This document shows, one piece after another, positions 1 to 9,268 of a stretch of 64,000 bases of DNA. How positions within the stretch are numbered: the first letter of the stretch is position 1; every line of letters begins with the position of its first letter. Source of the DNA: Butyricicoccus pullicaecorum (lineage in GTDB: Bacteria > Bacillota > Clostridia > Oscillospirales > Butyricicoccaceae). The notes under the pieces were generated by a model. That model saw only the letters and a list, made by a program, of their open reading frames with translations, was not told the origin of the DNA and ran no database searches. Where the stretch lies: NCBI GenBank assembly GCA_021531865.1, contig JAFBIW010000002.1, forward strand, positions 124,001-188,000, given 5' to 3'. The position numbers and the translations under genes were made by a program.

Positions 1-386
1 GTGATCTCCTGCCCGTCGGGCAGGACGCAGCAGATCGCGCAGACGAAGCGCGCCTGCCGCTCGCAGTCATCCACGCCGGCCAGATTTTCCAGCAGGAAGG
101 CGTTGCGGTCGGCGTCCGAGCCCGGGCAGTAGCGCGCCGAGCGCACGCCGGGCGCGCCGTTCAGCGCGTCCACCACCAGCCCGGAATCGTCCGCGATGGC
201 GGGCAGACCGGTGTACTCGAACGCGGCACGCGCCTTGATGCGGGCGTTGGCCTCGAAGCTGTCCCCGTCCTCGACTGGTTCGGGCGCGCCCTCGGGCAGC
301 GGAAGGATGGAAAGGTTCAGGCCGCGCAGGATATCAGACAGCTCGGCCAGCTTTTTTTGATTGTGGGATGCCAGAACAAATTGCAT
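1..386 (-). CDS. rdgB: XTP/dITP diphosphatase (RdgB/HAM1 family), 3' end cut by the window
   Basis: Hydrolyses non-canonical purine triphosphates (XTP, dITP, ITP) to monophosphates, keeping deaminated bases out of DNA and RNA. The readable protein opens MQFVLASHNQKKLAEL, the family's N-terminal nucleotide-binding motif (S/T-x-N-x-x-K), and around residues 64-70 has the ADDSGL motif followed by GAPGVRSARY. About 128 codons are visible of a usual 190-200, so the C-terminus lies beyond the window's left edge. The ATG lies 5 nt past the rph stop codon, so the two genes are almost certainly co-transcribed; rph-rdgB adjacency is common in Firmicutes. Confidence 0.95.
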   Translation of the reverse strand, partial: MQFVLASHNQKKLAELSDILRGLNLSILPLPEGAPEPVEDGDSFEANARIKARAAFEYTGLPAIADDSGLVVDALNGAPGVRSARYCPGSDADRNAFLLENLAGVDDCERQARFVCAICCVLPDGQEI

Positions 387-391
387 GGGGA

Positions 392-1107
<716 letters not shown>

Positions 1108-1111
<4 letters not shown>

Positions 1112-2034
1112 GCTTCCATCTCCTCCAGCGGAGGCAGCAGAGCCTCCAGAAATTCCGAGCGGTTGAAATCCATCAGGTCGTCGATGCCCTCGCCCACGCC
1201 GACCAGCTTGACCGGTACGCCCAGTCCGGCCGAGATCGCCACGACGATGCCGCCCTTGGCGGTGCCGTCCAGCTTGGTCAGGATGATGCCCGACAGCTTA
1301 GCGACCTTGTTGAACTCCTCGGCCTGATGGACGGCGTTCTGTCCGGTTGTCGCGTCCAGTACGAGCAGGGTCTCACGCGCCGCGCCGGGCAGCTCCCGGT
1401 CGATAATGCGGTCGATCTTGTTCAGCTCGTTCATGAGGTTCTGCTTGTTGTGCAGGCGGCCGGCCGTATCGATGATGATGAGGTCGGAGCCGCGCGCCTT
1501 AGCCGCCGCGATCGAGTCAAAGACGACCGCCGCCGGGTCTGCGCCCTCGCCATGGCGGACGATGTCCGCGCCCGCGCGCTTGGCCCAGATCTCGAGCTGA
1601 TCGGCCGCCGCCGCGCGGAAGGTATCGGCCGCGGCCAGCATGACCTTCTTGCCCTCCGCAACATAGCGCGAGGCGATCTTGCCGATCGAGGTGGTCTTGC
1701 CGACGCCGTTGACGCCAATGACCAGAATGACCGCCGGCTTTGTGTCGAGATGCAGGGCGACGTCGCCCTCCATCATGTCGGAGAGCACATCCTTGAGCAC
1801 GCAGCGCAGCGCCAGCGGCGTATCGACGCGCTGATGCTTGGCGATGTCCTCGACCTGCTCGGTCGCGCGGGCAGCGACGGTCGCGCCCAGATCGGACAGG
1901 ATGAGCGTTTCCTCGAGCTGTTCGAGCGTGTCCGCGTTGATCTCGACAAAGTTCGACATCAGGTCGTTGAACTGCTCGGTGACCGCCATAGTGGTCTTCT
2001 TCAGTCCTTGCTTGATTTTATCAAAAAATCCCAT
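1108..2034 (-). CDS. ftsY: Signal recognition particle receptor FtsY
   Basis: SRP-receptor GTPase that docks ribosome-nascent chain-SRP complexes at the membrane. The 308-residue protein has the N-terminal four-helix NG bundle (residues 1-90), the G1 P-loop [13 protein letters not shown] near 114, a DTAGR G3 motif, and TKLDG (G4) near the C-terminus. The acidic A domain of the E. coli protein is essentially absent, as in most Firmicutes; [14 protein letters not shown] at the N-terminus is the usual amphipathic membrane-contact helix. It lies 30 nt downstream of smc and overlaps rph by 4 nt. Confidence 0.97.
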
Positions 2035-2064
2035 ATGTTTACTCCTTTTGGAATGAAATTTCTC

Positions 2065-5000
2065 TTATTGCAGGTCGCGGCCGAAGGTCTTCTCGGCCTC
2101 GGCCAGATTGAGCATCAGCAGGCGGGATACGCCCTGCTCCTGCATCGTCACGCCGTAGAGCATGTCGGCCTCCTCCATCGTGCCCCGGCGGTGGGTGATG
2201 ACGATGAACTGGGTCTGGCCAGACAGACGGCGCAGGTACTTGGCGTACCGCAGGACGTTGACGTCGTCCAGCGCGGCCTCGATCTCGTCGAGCACGCAGA
2301 AGGGCGTGGGACGCACCTTGAGGATGGCGAAATACAGTGCGATGGCGACGAAGGCCTTCTCACCGCCCGAGAGCAGCGTGATCGTCTTGACCGCCTTGCC
2401 GGGCGGGCAGACCTTGATGTCGATGCCGCAGTTCAAGATATCCGAGGTGTCGGCCAATTGCAGCTCGGCGTGGCCGCCGCCGAAGATCTCGCGGAAGGTC
2501 TCTCCGAAATAGCGGTTGAGCTTGGCAAACTCAGAGGCGAAAATCTCCTTCATACGGACGGTCAGCTCGTCGATGACGCCCTGCAATTCCCGCTGCGCGG
2601 TCTCGAGGTCGGTCTTCTGCTCCCCAAGGAAGGTGAAGCGTTCGGTCAGCTTTTGAAATTCCTCGACCGCGTCCAGATTGACGTTGCCCAGCGCGCGCAT
2701 CTGCTCCTTGAGCGCGGCCGCGCGGCTGCGGGCGGCTGTCGGGTCGGGCAGCGGGATGCGCACCGCCTGCGCGGGCGTAGGCGTTAATTCATAGCTTTCC
2801 CACATTTTATCGAGGATTTGCGTTTCCTCGTTTTTGAGCTGCACACCGGCGGCTGACAGGCGGCCGCTCTCCCGTTCGAGGGCTAGAATTTCATCGTTTT
2901 TCTGCTGCGCCGCCCGGTCGATCCTGGTGCGCTCGCCCTCGATGCGCAGGCGCTGTGCGCCCTTGGCCTCGATCAGCTTTTGCAGAGACGTAATTTCGGC
3001 GCCGCCGCCGTCCGCGCTGCGCTCGGCCTCGACCAGCGCCGCGCGCATCCGTTCGGCTTCCTTCTCGAAGGCGCGCACGGTGTCCGCGCTGCCGGTCAGT
3101 CCGGTCTCCATCTCCCGGCGCAGCCGTTCGAGATTCTCGGCCGCACGCTGTCCGGCCGCTGCTTCCGAGCGGTTTTCGGCCTGCGCGGTGCGGGTTTCCT
3201 GTAGCAGGCGGGCGGTCTCGGCCTGACGCGCCGCGCGCGCCTCCCCGGCCTGCTTGCGCGCGTCCATCGTCTTTTGCAGCGCAGCCGCCGCTTCGGCAAG
3301 CTGCCGGAGCGTTTCCTCGGCGCGAGCGACCCCGTCCTCGTACTGCCGCCGGGCGGCGGACAGATTCTCCCGCTCGAGCGCCAGCCCGTCATGCCGGGCA
3401 CGCAGGCTCTCGACCAGCGCGCCGTGCTGGGAGACGACCGCAGTCAGACGTGCTTCGTCCTCCTGCGCGCGGGCGCGCTCGGCCTCGATGGCGCGGCGGT
3501 CATATTCGGCTGCGGCGAGGTCTTCCTTGGCGGCGGACAGCGCGGTCTCCGCCCGTTGGCGGGCGGTCTCGCCCCGCTTGGCCTTTTCCTCGAGCGTGCG
3601 GAGCTGAGCCGCGCGGGCCAGCACGCCGGTCGATTTGGAGACCGAGCCGCCGGTCATCGCGCCGCCCGCCTGAATGACCTGACCGTCCAGCGTGACGATG
3701 CGGAAGCGGTTGCGGTACAGCCGGGCAATCGCCAGCGCCGCGTCCATGTCCTCGGCTACGACCGTGCGGGCCAGCAGGTTCTGCATGACCGCGCGGTAGC
3801 GCGGCTCGCTCTGCACCAGCGTGTCCGCCGTGCCGCAGAAGCCCGCGCAGTCGGCCAGCCCGCTCTCACGCAGCTCGGCCGGTCGGATGGTGTCGAGCGG
3901 CAGAAAGGTCGCCCGGCCGCCGTCGGTGCGCTTGAGGTATTCTATGCAGGCCTTACCGGCCGCAGGCGTATCAACGACAATATTGGATGCCGCCGCGCCC
4001 AGCGCGGTCTCGATCGCCGTGATAAACCGGTCGTCGACGGTCAGCAGGGACGAGACCGGCCCGTGCACGCCGGACAATCCCCCGCCCTCGGCCTTCTGCA
4101 TGATTCGCTTGACCGCGCGGGAGAAGCCCTCGTAATCGCGCTCCATCTCGCGCAGCATTCGGATGCGGTTCGCCAGATCGGTGCACTGGGCGGTCAAAGA
4201 GGCAAGCGCGGCGGTCTGTTCCTCGACCTTGGCGCGGCGGCGTTCAGCCTTCATCTGCACGCCCGCAAGCTGGTTTTTCATACCTGCCAGCGTGCGGCGG
4301 CAGGCTTCGAGCTCGGCTTCGTGCGTCCGCTGCACCCCTTCTTCTTCTGCCAGCCGGTCGGCGGCTTCCCGAATATCGCTGTCAATCGTGTCGTGACGCG
4401 CGTCCATGCCGGACAGGCCGGTCTGTGCGGCCGTGCGTTCGAGCTCGGCGGCAAAGCGTGCGGCTTCATTCTGGCGCAGGGCTTCGGCCTGCGCCGCGTC
4501 CCCGGCCTGCTGCCGGGCTTCCTCCCCGGCTTCGTCCCGGGCGCGCGCTTCGAGCGCGGCCAGCGTATCGCAAAGCCCCTGATATTCGGCGTCCAGCACG
4601 GCACTGCGCGCGGCCTGTTCGGCAAGCTGCGCGTCGAGCGCCTGCGCCTGCTCGGCCTGCCGGGCACGATCCTGCCGGGCGCGTTCGATATTTTCCGCAT
4701 TATTTTTCAGATTGGCCTTGAGCACGGCGCACCGGCTGGCCCAGTCGGCCCGCTGCTGTTCGGCTTCGCGCAGGCGGCGGCGCAGCTCGTCGGCCTCGAC
4801 CTCGGCCTGCCGCAGGTCGTTCGTCAGCCGCTCGGACTGAGCATACAAATCATCCTGTTCCCGCCGCGCGTCATCGAGCTGGGCGGCGCAGGCGGCGGCG
4901 TCCGCCGCGTTCTTCTCGGTGTCCGTCCGGATACGGTTCAGACTCTCGAGCCATAGGGAGACCTCGAGCACGCGCAGCTCGTCGCGCAGGAGCAGGTATT

Positions 5001-5640
5001 CCCGCGCCTTTTCGGCCTGTTTCTCGAGCGGCCCGGCCTGATTTTCGAGTTCGGCGTACAGGTCGCGGATGCGCACCAGATTTTCCTCGGTGGCCGCAAG
5101 CCGCCGGACGGCCTCCTCCTTGCGGTAGCGGAACTTGGTCACGCCCGCCGCTTCCTCAAAAATCTCGCGGCGATCCTCGCTCTTGAGCGAGAGGATCTCG
5201 TCGATGCGGCCCTGTCCGATGATCGAGTAGCCATCCCGTCCCAAGCCGGTGTCCATGAACAGCTCGTGGATATCCCGCAGGCGGCACGGCTTTTTGTTGA
5301 GATAATATTCGCTCTCACCCGAGCGGTAATAGCGCCGGGTGACCATGATCTCGGTAAAGTCGGAGCGGAACACGCCCTCGGCGTTGTCGAGGATCAGTGA
5401 GACCTCGGCAAAGCCGACCGGGCGGCGCTTCTGCGTACCCGAAAAGATGACGTCCTCCATCTTTGCGCCGCGCAGACTGCGCGTGGACTGCTCTCCCAGG
5501 ACCCAGCGGATGGCGTCCGAAATATTCGATTTTCCGCTTCCGTTCGGCCCCACGATCGCAGTCAGACCGCCGGCAAAGCGGATCTCGGTGCGGTCGGGGA
5601 AGGATTTGAAGCCCTGAAGGATCAAGCTCTTTAATATCAT
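2065..5640 (-). CDS. smc: Chromosome segregation protein SMC
   Basis: ATPase core of bacterial condensin. From the chosen ATG the protein is 1191 residues, the usual size, opening MILKSLILQGFKSF, the near-invariant SMC N-terminus. Walker A GPNGSGKSN lies near residue 32-40; long Ala/Glu/Arg-rich coiled coils flank a hinge around residues 520-650 (GVHGPVSSLL...); the C-terminal head has LLSGGEKAF and the Walker B FCVLDEIEAALDD. The open frame continues upstream to 5814, but those 58 codons cross the sigma-A promoter and match nothing in the family, so they are rejected. It has its own promoter (5678-5706) behind the rnc terminator. Confidence 0.97.
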   Translation of the reverse strand: MILKSLILQGFKSFPDRTEIRFAGGLTAIVGPNGSGKSNISDAIRWVLGEQSTRSLRGAKMEDVIFSGTQKRRPVGFAEVSLILDNAEGVFRSDFTEIMVTRRYYRSGESEYYLNKKPCRLRDIHELFMDTGLGRDGYSIIGQGRIDEILSLKSEDRREIFEEAAGVTKFRYRKEEAVRRLAATEENLVRIRDLYAELENQAGPLEKQAEKAREYLLLRDELRVLEVSLWLESLNRIRTDTEKNAADAAACAAQLDDARREQDDLYAQSERLTNDLRQAEVEADELRRRLREAEQQRADWASRCAVLKANLKNNAENIERARQDRARQAEQAQALDAQLAEQAARSAVLDAEYQGLCDTLAALEARARDEAGEEARQQAGDAAQAEALRQNEAARFAAELERTAAQTGLSGMDARHDTIDSDIREAADRLAEEEGVQRTHEAELEACRRTLAGMKNQLAGVQMKAERRRAKVEEQTAALASLTAQCTDLANRIRMLREMERDYEGFSRAVKRIMQKAEGGGLSGVHGPVSSLLTVDDRFITAIETALGAAASNIVVDTPAAGKACIEYLKRTDGGRATFLPLDTIRPAELRESGLADCAGFCGTADTLVQSEPRYRAVMQNLLARTVVAEDMDAALAIARLYRNRFRIVTLDGQVIQAGGAMTGGSVSKSTGVLARAAQLRTLEEKAKRGETARQRAETALSAAKEDLAAAEYDRRAIEAERARAQEDEARLTAVVSQHGALVESLRARHDGLALERENLSAARRQYEDGVARAEETLRQLAEAAAALQKTMDARKQAGEARAARQAETARLLQETRTAQAENRSEAAAGQRAAENLERLRREMETGLTGSADTVRAFEKEAERMRAALVEAERSADGGGAEITSLQKLIEAKGAQRLRIEGERTRIDRAAQQKNDEILALERESGRLSAAGVQLKNEETQILDKMWESYELTPTPAQAVRIPLPDPTAARSRAAALKEQMRALGNVNLDAVEEFQKLTERFTFLGEQKTDLETAQRELQGVIDELTVRMKEIFASEFAKLNRYFGETFREIFGGGHAELQLADTSDILNCGIDIKVCPPGKAVKTITLLSGGEKAFVAIALYFAILKVRPTPFCVLDEIEAALDDVNVLRYAKYLRRLSGQTQFIVITHRRGTMEEADMLYGVTMQEQGVSRLLMLNLAEAEKTFGRDLQ

Positions 5641-5677
5641 GTAAAAACCCCGTAAAGGCAGAATTTCAGATATTGTA

Positions 5678-5706
5678 ATTTTATCACCAATCTTCGCAAC
5701 AGGCAA
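5678..5706 (-). promoter_or_regulatory. Sigma-A-type promoter for smc
   Basis: On the minus strand TTGCCT (5701-5706), a 17-nt spacer and TAAAAT (5678-5683), placed about 40 nt before the smc start. Its position between the rnc terminator and smc suggests that smc-ftsY-rph-rdgB can be expressed independently of rnc. Confidence 0.65.
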
Positions 5707-5789
5707 CGAGGAAACAACAGATTTTGCGGTTTGTTCATAAAACACGGTCGGGCAGGCCGCGTTTTCCGCCAGAAAGTCAAAAACGGACG

Positions 5790-5827
5790 AAAAAAACGGG
5801 GACGAGCCGGTCATCCGGTTCGCCCCC
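5790..5827 (-). terminator. Rho-independent terminator after rnc
   Basis: Minus-strand hairpin with arms GGGGCGAaCCGG and CCGGcTCGtCCCC around an ATGA loop (the mismatched positions form G-U or A-C), followed by a run of seven T. It lies 31 nt past the rnc stop codon. Confidence 0.85.
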
Positions 5828-5857
5828 GCTGTCTGTTTCGCTTTGGGGAGGGGTTCT

Positions 5858-6535
5858 TTACTTGACGCCCATCAGCTCGAGCGCCTGCTTGGCGGCCATC
5901 TGCTCGGCCTCCTTCTTGCTCCGGCCGGTGCCCGAAGCAAAGACGTTGCTGTTGAGTAACAGCTCCATCGTGAAGACCTTGGCGTGGTCGGGGCCGGACT
6001 GACCGGACAGACGGTATTCGAGCGTCTCCTGCCGGTTCTTCTGCACGATCTCCTGAAGCTGGGTCTTGTAGTCGGTGAACGCGCCGCCGCGCCGGGCTTC
6101 CTCGGCCTTGCGCGGGATGAACGAGAGCACGAAGGCGCGCGCCGGCTCGATGCCGCCGTCCAGATAGATTGCGCCCAGCAGGGCCTCGACCGCGTCCGCG
6201 AGAATGGAGGGCCGCTGCCGTCCGCCGCCCTGTTCCTCGCCGTGACCCAGACAGATCTCCTTGTCGATGCCAAGCTCCTTGGCGATTTCGTACAGCGCAT
6301 GCTCACATACCACCGCCGCGCGCAGCTTGGTCAGCTGACCCTCGGGCAGCTCGGGAAAGTGGTTGTAAAGATAATCGGCTGTCACAAAGCCGAGTACGGA
6401 ATCGCCGAGAAACTCGAGCCGCTCGTTGTTCTGCAGATGCCGCATCCGCTGCTCGTTGGCGTAGGACGAGTGGGTCATCGCCTTGCGGAACAGGGTGGGG
6501 TTGCGGAACTGGTAGCCAATACGTTCCTGTAACAT
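5858..6535 (-). CDS. rnc: Ribonuclease III
   Basis: Double-strand-specific endoribonuclease that processes rRNA precursors and structured mRNAs. The 225-residue protein has the catalytic signature NERLEFLGDSVLGF near residues 37-50, the downstream DAVEALLGAIYLDGG metal-binding block near 112-126, and a C-terminal dsRNA-binding domain from about residue 155 (DYKTQLQEI ... AKVFTMELLLN ... KKEAEQMAAKQAL). The start ATG is preceded by AAGGAAG. It lies between the acpP and smc units, each with its own terminator or promoter; no separate rnc promoter was seen, so it probably depends on read-through from acpP. Confidence 0.97.
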   Translation of the reverse strand: MLQERIGYQFRNPTLFRKAMTHSSYANEQRMRHLQNNERLEFLGDSVLGFVTADYLYNHFPELPEGQLTKLRAAVVCEHALYEIAKELGIDKEICLGHGEEQGGGRQRPSILADAVEALLGAIYLDGGIEPARAFVLSFIPRKAEEARRGGAFTDYKTQLQEIVQKNRQETLEYRLSGQSGPDHAKVFTMELLLNSNVFASGTGRSKKEAEQMAAKQALELMGVK

Positions 6536-6563
6536 AAAACTTCCTTTCTTAAATCATGCCTTT

Positions 6564-6597
6564 GGAAAAATAAGAGCCAGCGGCTGCGCTGGCTCTT
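6564..6597 (-). terminator. Terminator after acpP
   Basis: Minus-strand hairpin AAGAGCCAGCG / CGCTGGCTCTT (11 bp, 4-nt loop) followed by ATTTTTCC, beginning 16 nt past the acpP stop. The short T-run suggests some read-through into rnc. Confidence 0.8.
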
Positions 6598-6612
6598 ACC
6601 ATTCGCTCTGCA

Positions 6613-6843
6613 TCAGTCTTGTGCGCCGATCAGTTCGACCACATCGCCCACGGTCTTGAGCTTTCTGGCAGTTTCCTCGTCAATCTCGCCCACGTCGAAT
6701 TCCTCTTCGAGAGCCATCATCATCTCGACCAGATCGAGAGAATCCGCGCCCAGATCCTCCTCAAAAGAGGTCTCGAGCGTGATCGTTTCCGGCTCCACGC
6801 TGAACTGTTCGCTCAGCAGCTCAACCAGTCTGTCGAATACCAT
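6613..6843 (-). CDS. acpP: Acyl carrier protein
   Basis: Carries growing acyl chains on phosphopantetheine in type II fatty-acid synthesis. The 76-residue acidic protein has the modification site DLGADSLDLVEM, with Ser at about residue 37, and the usual helix III/IV sequence EEEFDVGEIDEE. The chosen ATG at 6843 follows a GAGGAGG Shine-Dalgarno at 9-nt spacing; the upstream 22 codons of open frame overlap the -10 promoter element and are not used. It sits directly after plsX, which uses acyl-ACP as substrate. Confidence 0.97.
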   Translation of the reverse strand: MVFDRLVELLSEQFSVEPETITLETSFEEDLGADSLDLVEMMMALEEEFDVGEIDEETARKLKTVGDVVELIGAQD

Positions 6844-6880
6844 GCAGGGGTTCGCCTCCTCTTCATCTCGGGATACTTCG

Positions 6881-6909
6881 ATGATAGTAAGCGCGGGCGC
6901 ACTTGTCAA
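6881..6909 (-). promoter_or_regulatory. Strong sigma-A promoter for acpP
   Basis: Perfect -35 TTGACA (complement of 6904-6909), 17-nt spacer, -10 TATCAT (6881-6886). It lies between the plsX stop and acpP, so acpP can be expressed at a much higher level than the plsX operon, in keeping with the abundance of ACP. Confidence 0.85.
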
Positions 6910-6926
6910 GCCCTTCGGACAAATTT

Positions 6927-7961
6927 TCAGGAATCTTTTCCCGCCGTGGCGCGGACTGTCATATATTCCACGTTTTCTGTGATTGCTTCGATCATGCCGC
7001 TCTTCTTGTATTCAATGGCCTGCCGGATGGCGTTCATGAAGGCGACCTCGTTCGAGGAGCCGTGCGCCTTGATGACCGGGCGGGAGATGCCGATGAACGG
7101 CGCGCCGCCGACGGCGTCCTGATCGAAGAGCTTCTTAAAGTCGTCCATGCCCGATTTGCAGGCCAGATAGGCCATTTTGGTCGCCAGATTCTTCGTAAAT
7201 ACTTTCTTGATCTCGCCCGCCATGAACATGGCCACGCCCTCGATCGTCTTGAGCATGACGTTGCCCGCGAAGCCGTCGCACACGGCCACGTCGCAGGCGC
7301 CCAGCGGGACGTCCCGTCCTTCGACGTTACCGACGAAGTGGATGCGGCCCGCGTCGCCCGCCTCCTTGAGCAGCCGGTAGGCCTCGCGGCGGAGCGGATC
7401 GCCCTTGGTGTCCTCCGCGCCGTTGTTGACCAGACCGACGCGCGGCGTTTTCAGTCCCATGACCCGCTGCATGTACAGCGAGCCCATGAAGGCGAACTGA
7501 AGCAGGTATTCGGGCGTGCACTCGGTGTTCGCGCCGCAGTCGATCAGGAGTACCTGACCGCCCTTGCAGGGCATGAGGGGCGCGAGCGCACCCCGGCGCA
7601 CACCGCGGATACGCTTGCAGAACAGGGTCGCGCCCGAGAGCATTGCGCCGGTCGAACCGGCGCCCACGATCGCGTCCGCCTGTCCGTCCTTAACCAGCTT
7701 GAGCGCCACCGCCATCGAGGACTCGGGCTTGGCGCGCAGGACGGTCGCCGGGTCGTCGTGCATATCGACCACATCGGGCGCGTGCACGATCGACAGACCG
7801 GGTATATCCGCCGCGTTGTTCTCCTTCAGAATCGCGCGGATGGTGTCCTCAGGGCCGACCAGAATGATCTCCTCTCCGAACTTCTGCACCGCGCGTACCG
7901 CGCCCAGAACGGGCGCCTTGGGCGCGTTATCACCGCCCATAACGTCTACTGCGATTTTCAT
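6927..7961 (-). CDS. plsX: Phosphate acyltransferase PlsX
   Basis: Converts acyl-ACP to acyl-phosphate, the first committed step of the PlsX/PlsY phospholipid pathway. The 344-residue protein starts MKIAVDVMGGDNAP, the diagnostic N-terminus, and has DCGANTECTPEYLLQFAFMGS, GLVNNGAEDTKG and CDGFAGNVMLKTIEG motifs. The start overlaps the trmFO stop by 4 nt (ATGA), so it is the last gene of the trmH-dprA-topA-trmFO-plsX operon; acpP follows under its own promoter. Confidence 0.97.
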   Translation of the reverse strand: MKIAVDVMGGDNAPKAPVLGAVRAVQKFGEEIILVGPEDTIRAILKENNAADIPGLSIVHAPDVVDMHDDPATVLRAKPESSMAVALKLVKDGQADAIVGAGSTGAMLSGATLFCKRIRGVRRGALAPLMPCKGGQVLLIDCGANTECTPEYLLQFAFMGSLYMQRVMGLKTPRVGLVNNGAEDTKGDPLRREAYRLLKEAGDAGRIHFVGNVEGRDVPLGACDVAVCDGFAGNVMLKTIEGVAMFMAGEIKKVFTKNLATKMAYLACKSGMDDFKKLFDQDAVGGAPFIGISRPVIKAHGSSNEVAFMNAIRQAIEYKKSGMIEAITENVEYMTVRATAGKDS

Positions 7962-9268
7962 ACGTCCATCCCCTTCTTGATCTCGTCAATGACCGCCAGT
8001 GCGCGCTCGGAGATCTTGGCGTTCTTCTCGCGCTTGCCGCGGATCTTGTAGCCCAGCGGGTCGATGATGCCGAAATTGACGTTCATCGGCTGGAATTTGG
8101 TCACCGTCTGGTCGGAAATATACCGTCCCAGCGCGCCGATGGCCGTCGTGCGCGGGAAATCGGGCGTGGGCTTGCCGAGCAGTGCACAGGCTGTGGACAA
8201 TCCGGCCAGAAAGCCCGAGGCGTTCGATTCCATGTAGCCCTCGACGCCGGTCATCTGTCCGGCAAAGCGGATGCGCGGCTCGGCGCGCAGCGCGAAGTTA
8301 TGGTCGAGCAGACGGGGCGAATCGAGGAAGGTGTTGCGGTGCATGACGCCGTAGCGCACAAATTCAGCGTTTTTAAGCGCCGGAATCATCGAGAACACCC
8401 GCTTCTGCTCGCCCCACTTGAGATGGGTCTGGCAGCCGACCAGATTGTACAGCGTGCCCTGCGCGTTGTCGCGGCGGAGTTGCAGAACGGCGTAGGGATC
8501 GCGTCCTGTCTTGGGGTCAGGCAGGCCAATCGGCTTTAGGATGCCGAAGAGCAGAGTGTCATGTCCCCGACGGGCGTTGACCTCGATCGGCATACAGCCC
8601 TCAAAGACCAGCTTGTCCTCGAAGCCGTGCACCTCGGCCTCCTCCGCCGTGGTCAGCGCCTCCCAGAACGCGTCAAATTCCTCCCGGGTGAAGGGGCAGT
8701 TGATATAATCGGGTGTGCCCTTGTCGTAGCGGGACGCGAAATAAGCGTTGTCCATATCGACCGATTCAAAGGTGACGATGGGCGCAGCCGCGTCAAAAAA
8801 GTGCAGGAAATCCCCGCCGACCTTGGCGTGGATCGCGTCGAACAGGGCGTCCGAGGTCAGCGGGCCGGTCGCAACGATGACCTCGCCCGTCTCAGGCAGC
8901 GCGGTGACCTCGCCCGGAACGACGGTGATATGCGGATGGTTCCGGATCTTCTCGGTAATCCGGCTGGCAAAGACCTCACGGTCGACCGCGAGCGCGCCGC
9001 CCGCCTCGACCTGCGTCTCGTCCGCGACCGATACGACAAGACCGCCCAGACGGCGCAGCTCCTCCTTGAGCAGGCCGGAGGCGTTCGACAGCTCGTTCGA
9101 GCGCAGCGAGTTGGAGCAGACCAGTTCGGCAAAGTCGACCGAATGGTGCGCCGGGGTCATTTTTTCGGGCTTCATCTCGTGCAGGCGCACGTCAATGCCC
9201 CGCTCGGCAAGCTGCCAAGCCGCTTCGCAGCCCGCAAGGCCCGCGCCGATGACTGTGACTTCGCTCAT
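7958..9268 (-). CDS. trmFO: FADH2/folate-dependent tRNA (uracil-54-C5)-methyltransferase TrmFO
   Basis: Makes ribothymidine at tRNA position 54 with methylenetetrahydrofolate and FAD. The 436-residue protein begins with the FAD-binding Rossmann motif VIGAGLAGCEAAWQL and LHEMKP, followed by ELVCSNSLRSNELSNASGLLKEE split over residues 48-71, which is diagnostic for TrmFO, and later GRRGHDTLLFG-like and GVEGYMESNASG blocks. It overlaps topA (upstream) and plsX (downstream) by 4 nt each, a tight translational arrangement that is frequent for topA-trmFO in Firmicutes. Confidence 0.97.
   Translation of the reverse strand: MSEVTVIGAGLAGCEAAWQLAERGIDVRLHEMKPEKMTPAHHSVDFAELVCSNSLRSNELSNASGLLKEELRRLGGLVVSVADETQVEAGGALAVDREVFASRITEKIRNHPHITVVPGEVTALPETGEVIVATGPLTSDALFDAIHAKVGGDFLHFFDAAAPIVTFESVDMDNAYFASRYDKGTPDYINCPFTREEFDAFWEALTTAEEAEVHGFEDKLVFEGCMPIEVNARRGHDTLLFGILKPIGLPDPKTGRDPYAVLQLRRDNAQGTLYNLVGCQTHLKWGEQKRVFSMIPALKNAEFVRYGVMHRNTFLDSPRLLDHNFALRAEPRIRFAGQMTGVEGYMESNASGFLAGLSTACALLGKPTPDFPRTTAIGALGRYISDQTVTKFQPMNVNFGIIDPLGYKIRGKREKNAKISERALAVIDEIKKGMDV

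Noticed and set aside
5641-5814. N-terminal extension of SMC (58 codons)
   Set aside because: Lies over the promoter and shows no family similarity; the canonical SMC start MILKSLILQGFKSF is downstream.
6844-6909. N-terminal extension of the acyl carrier protein
   Set aside because: Would begin inside the -35 element; the family start is at 6843 with a good Shine-Dalgarno.
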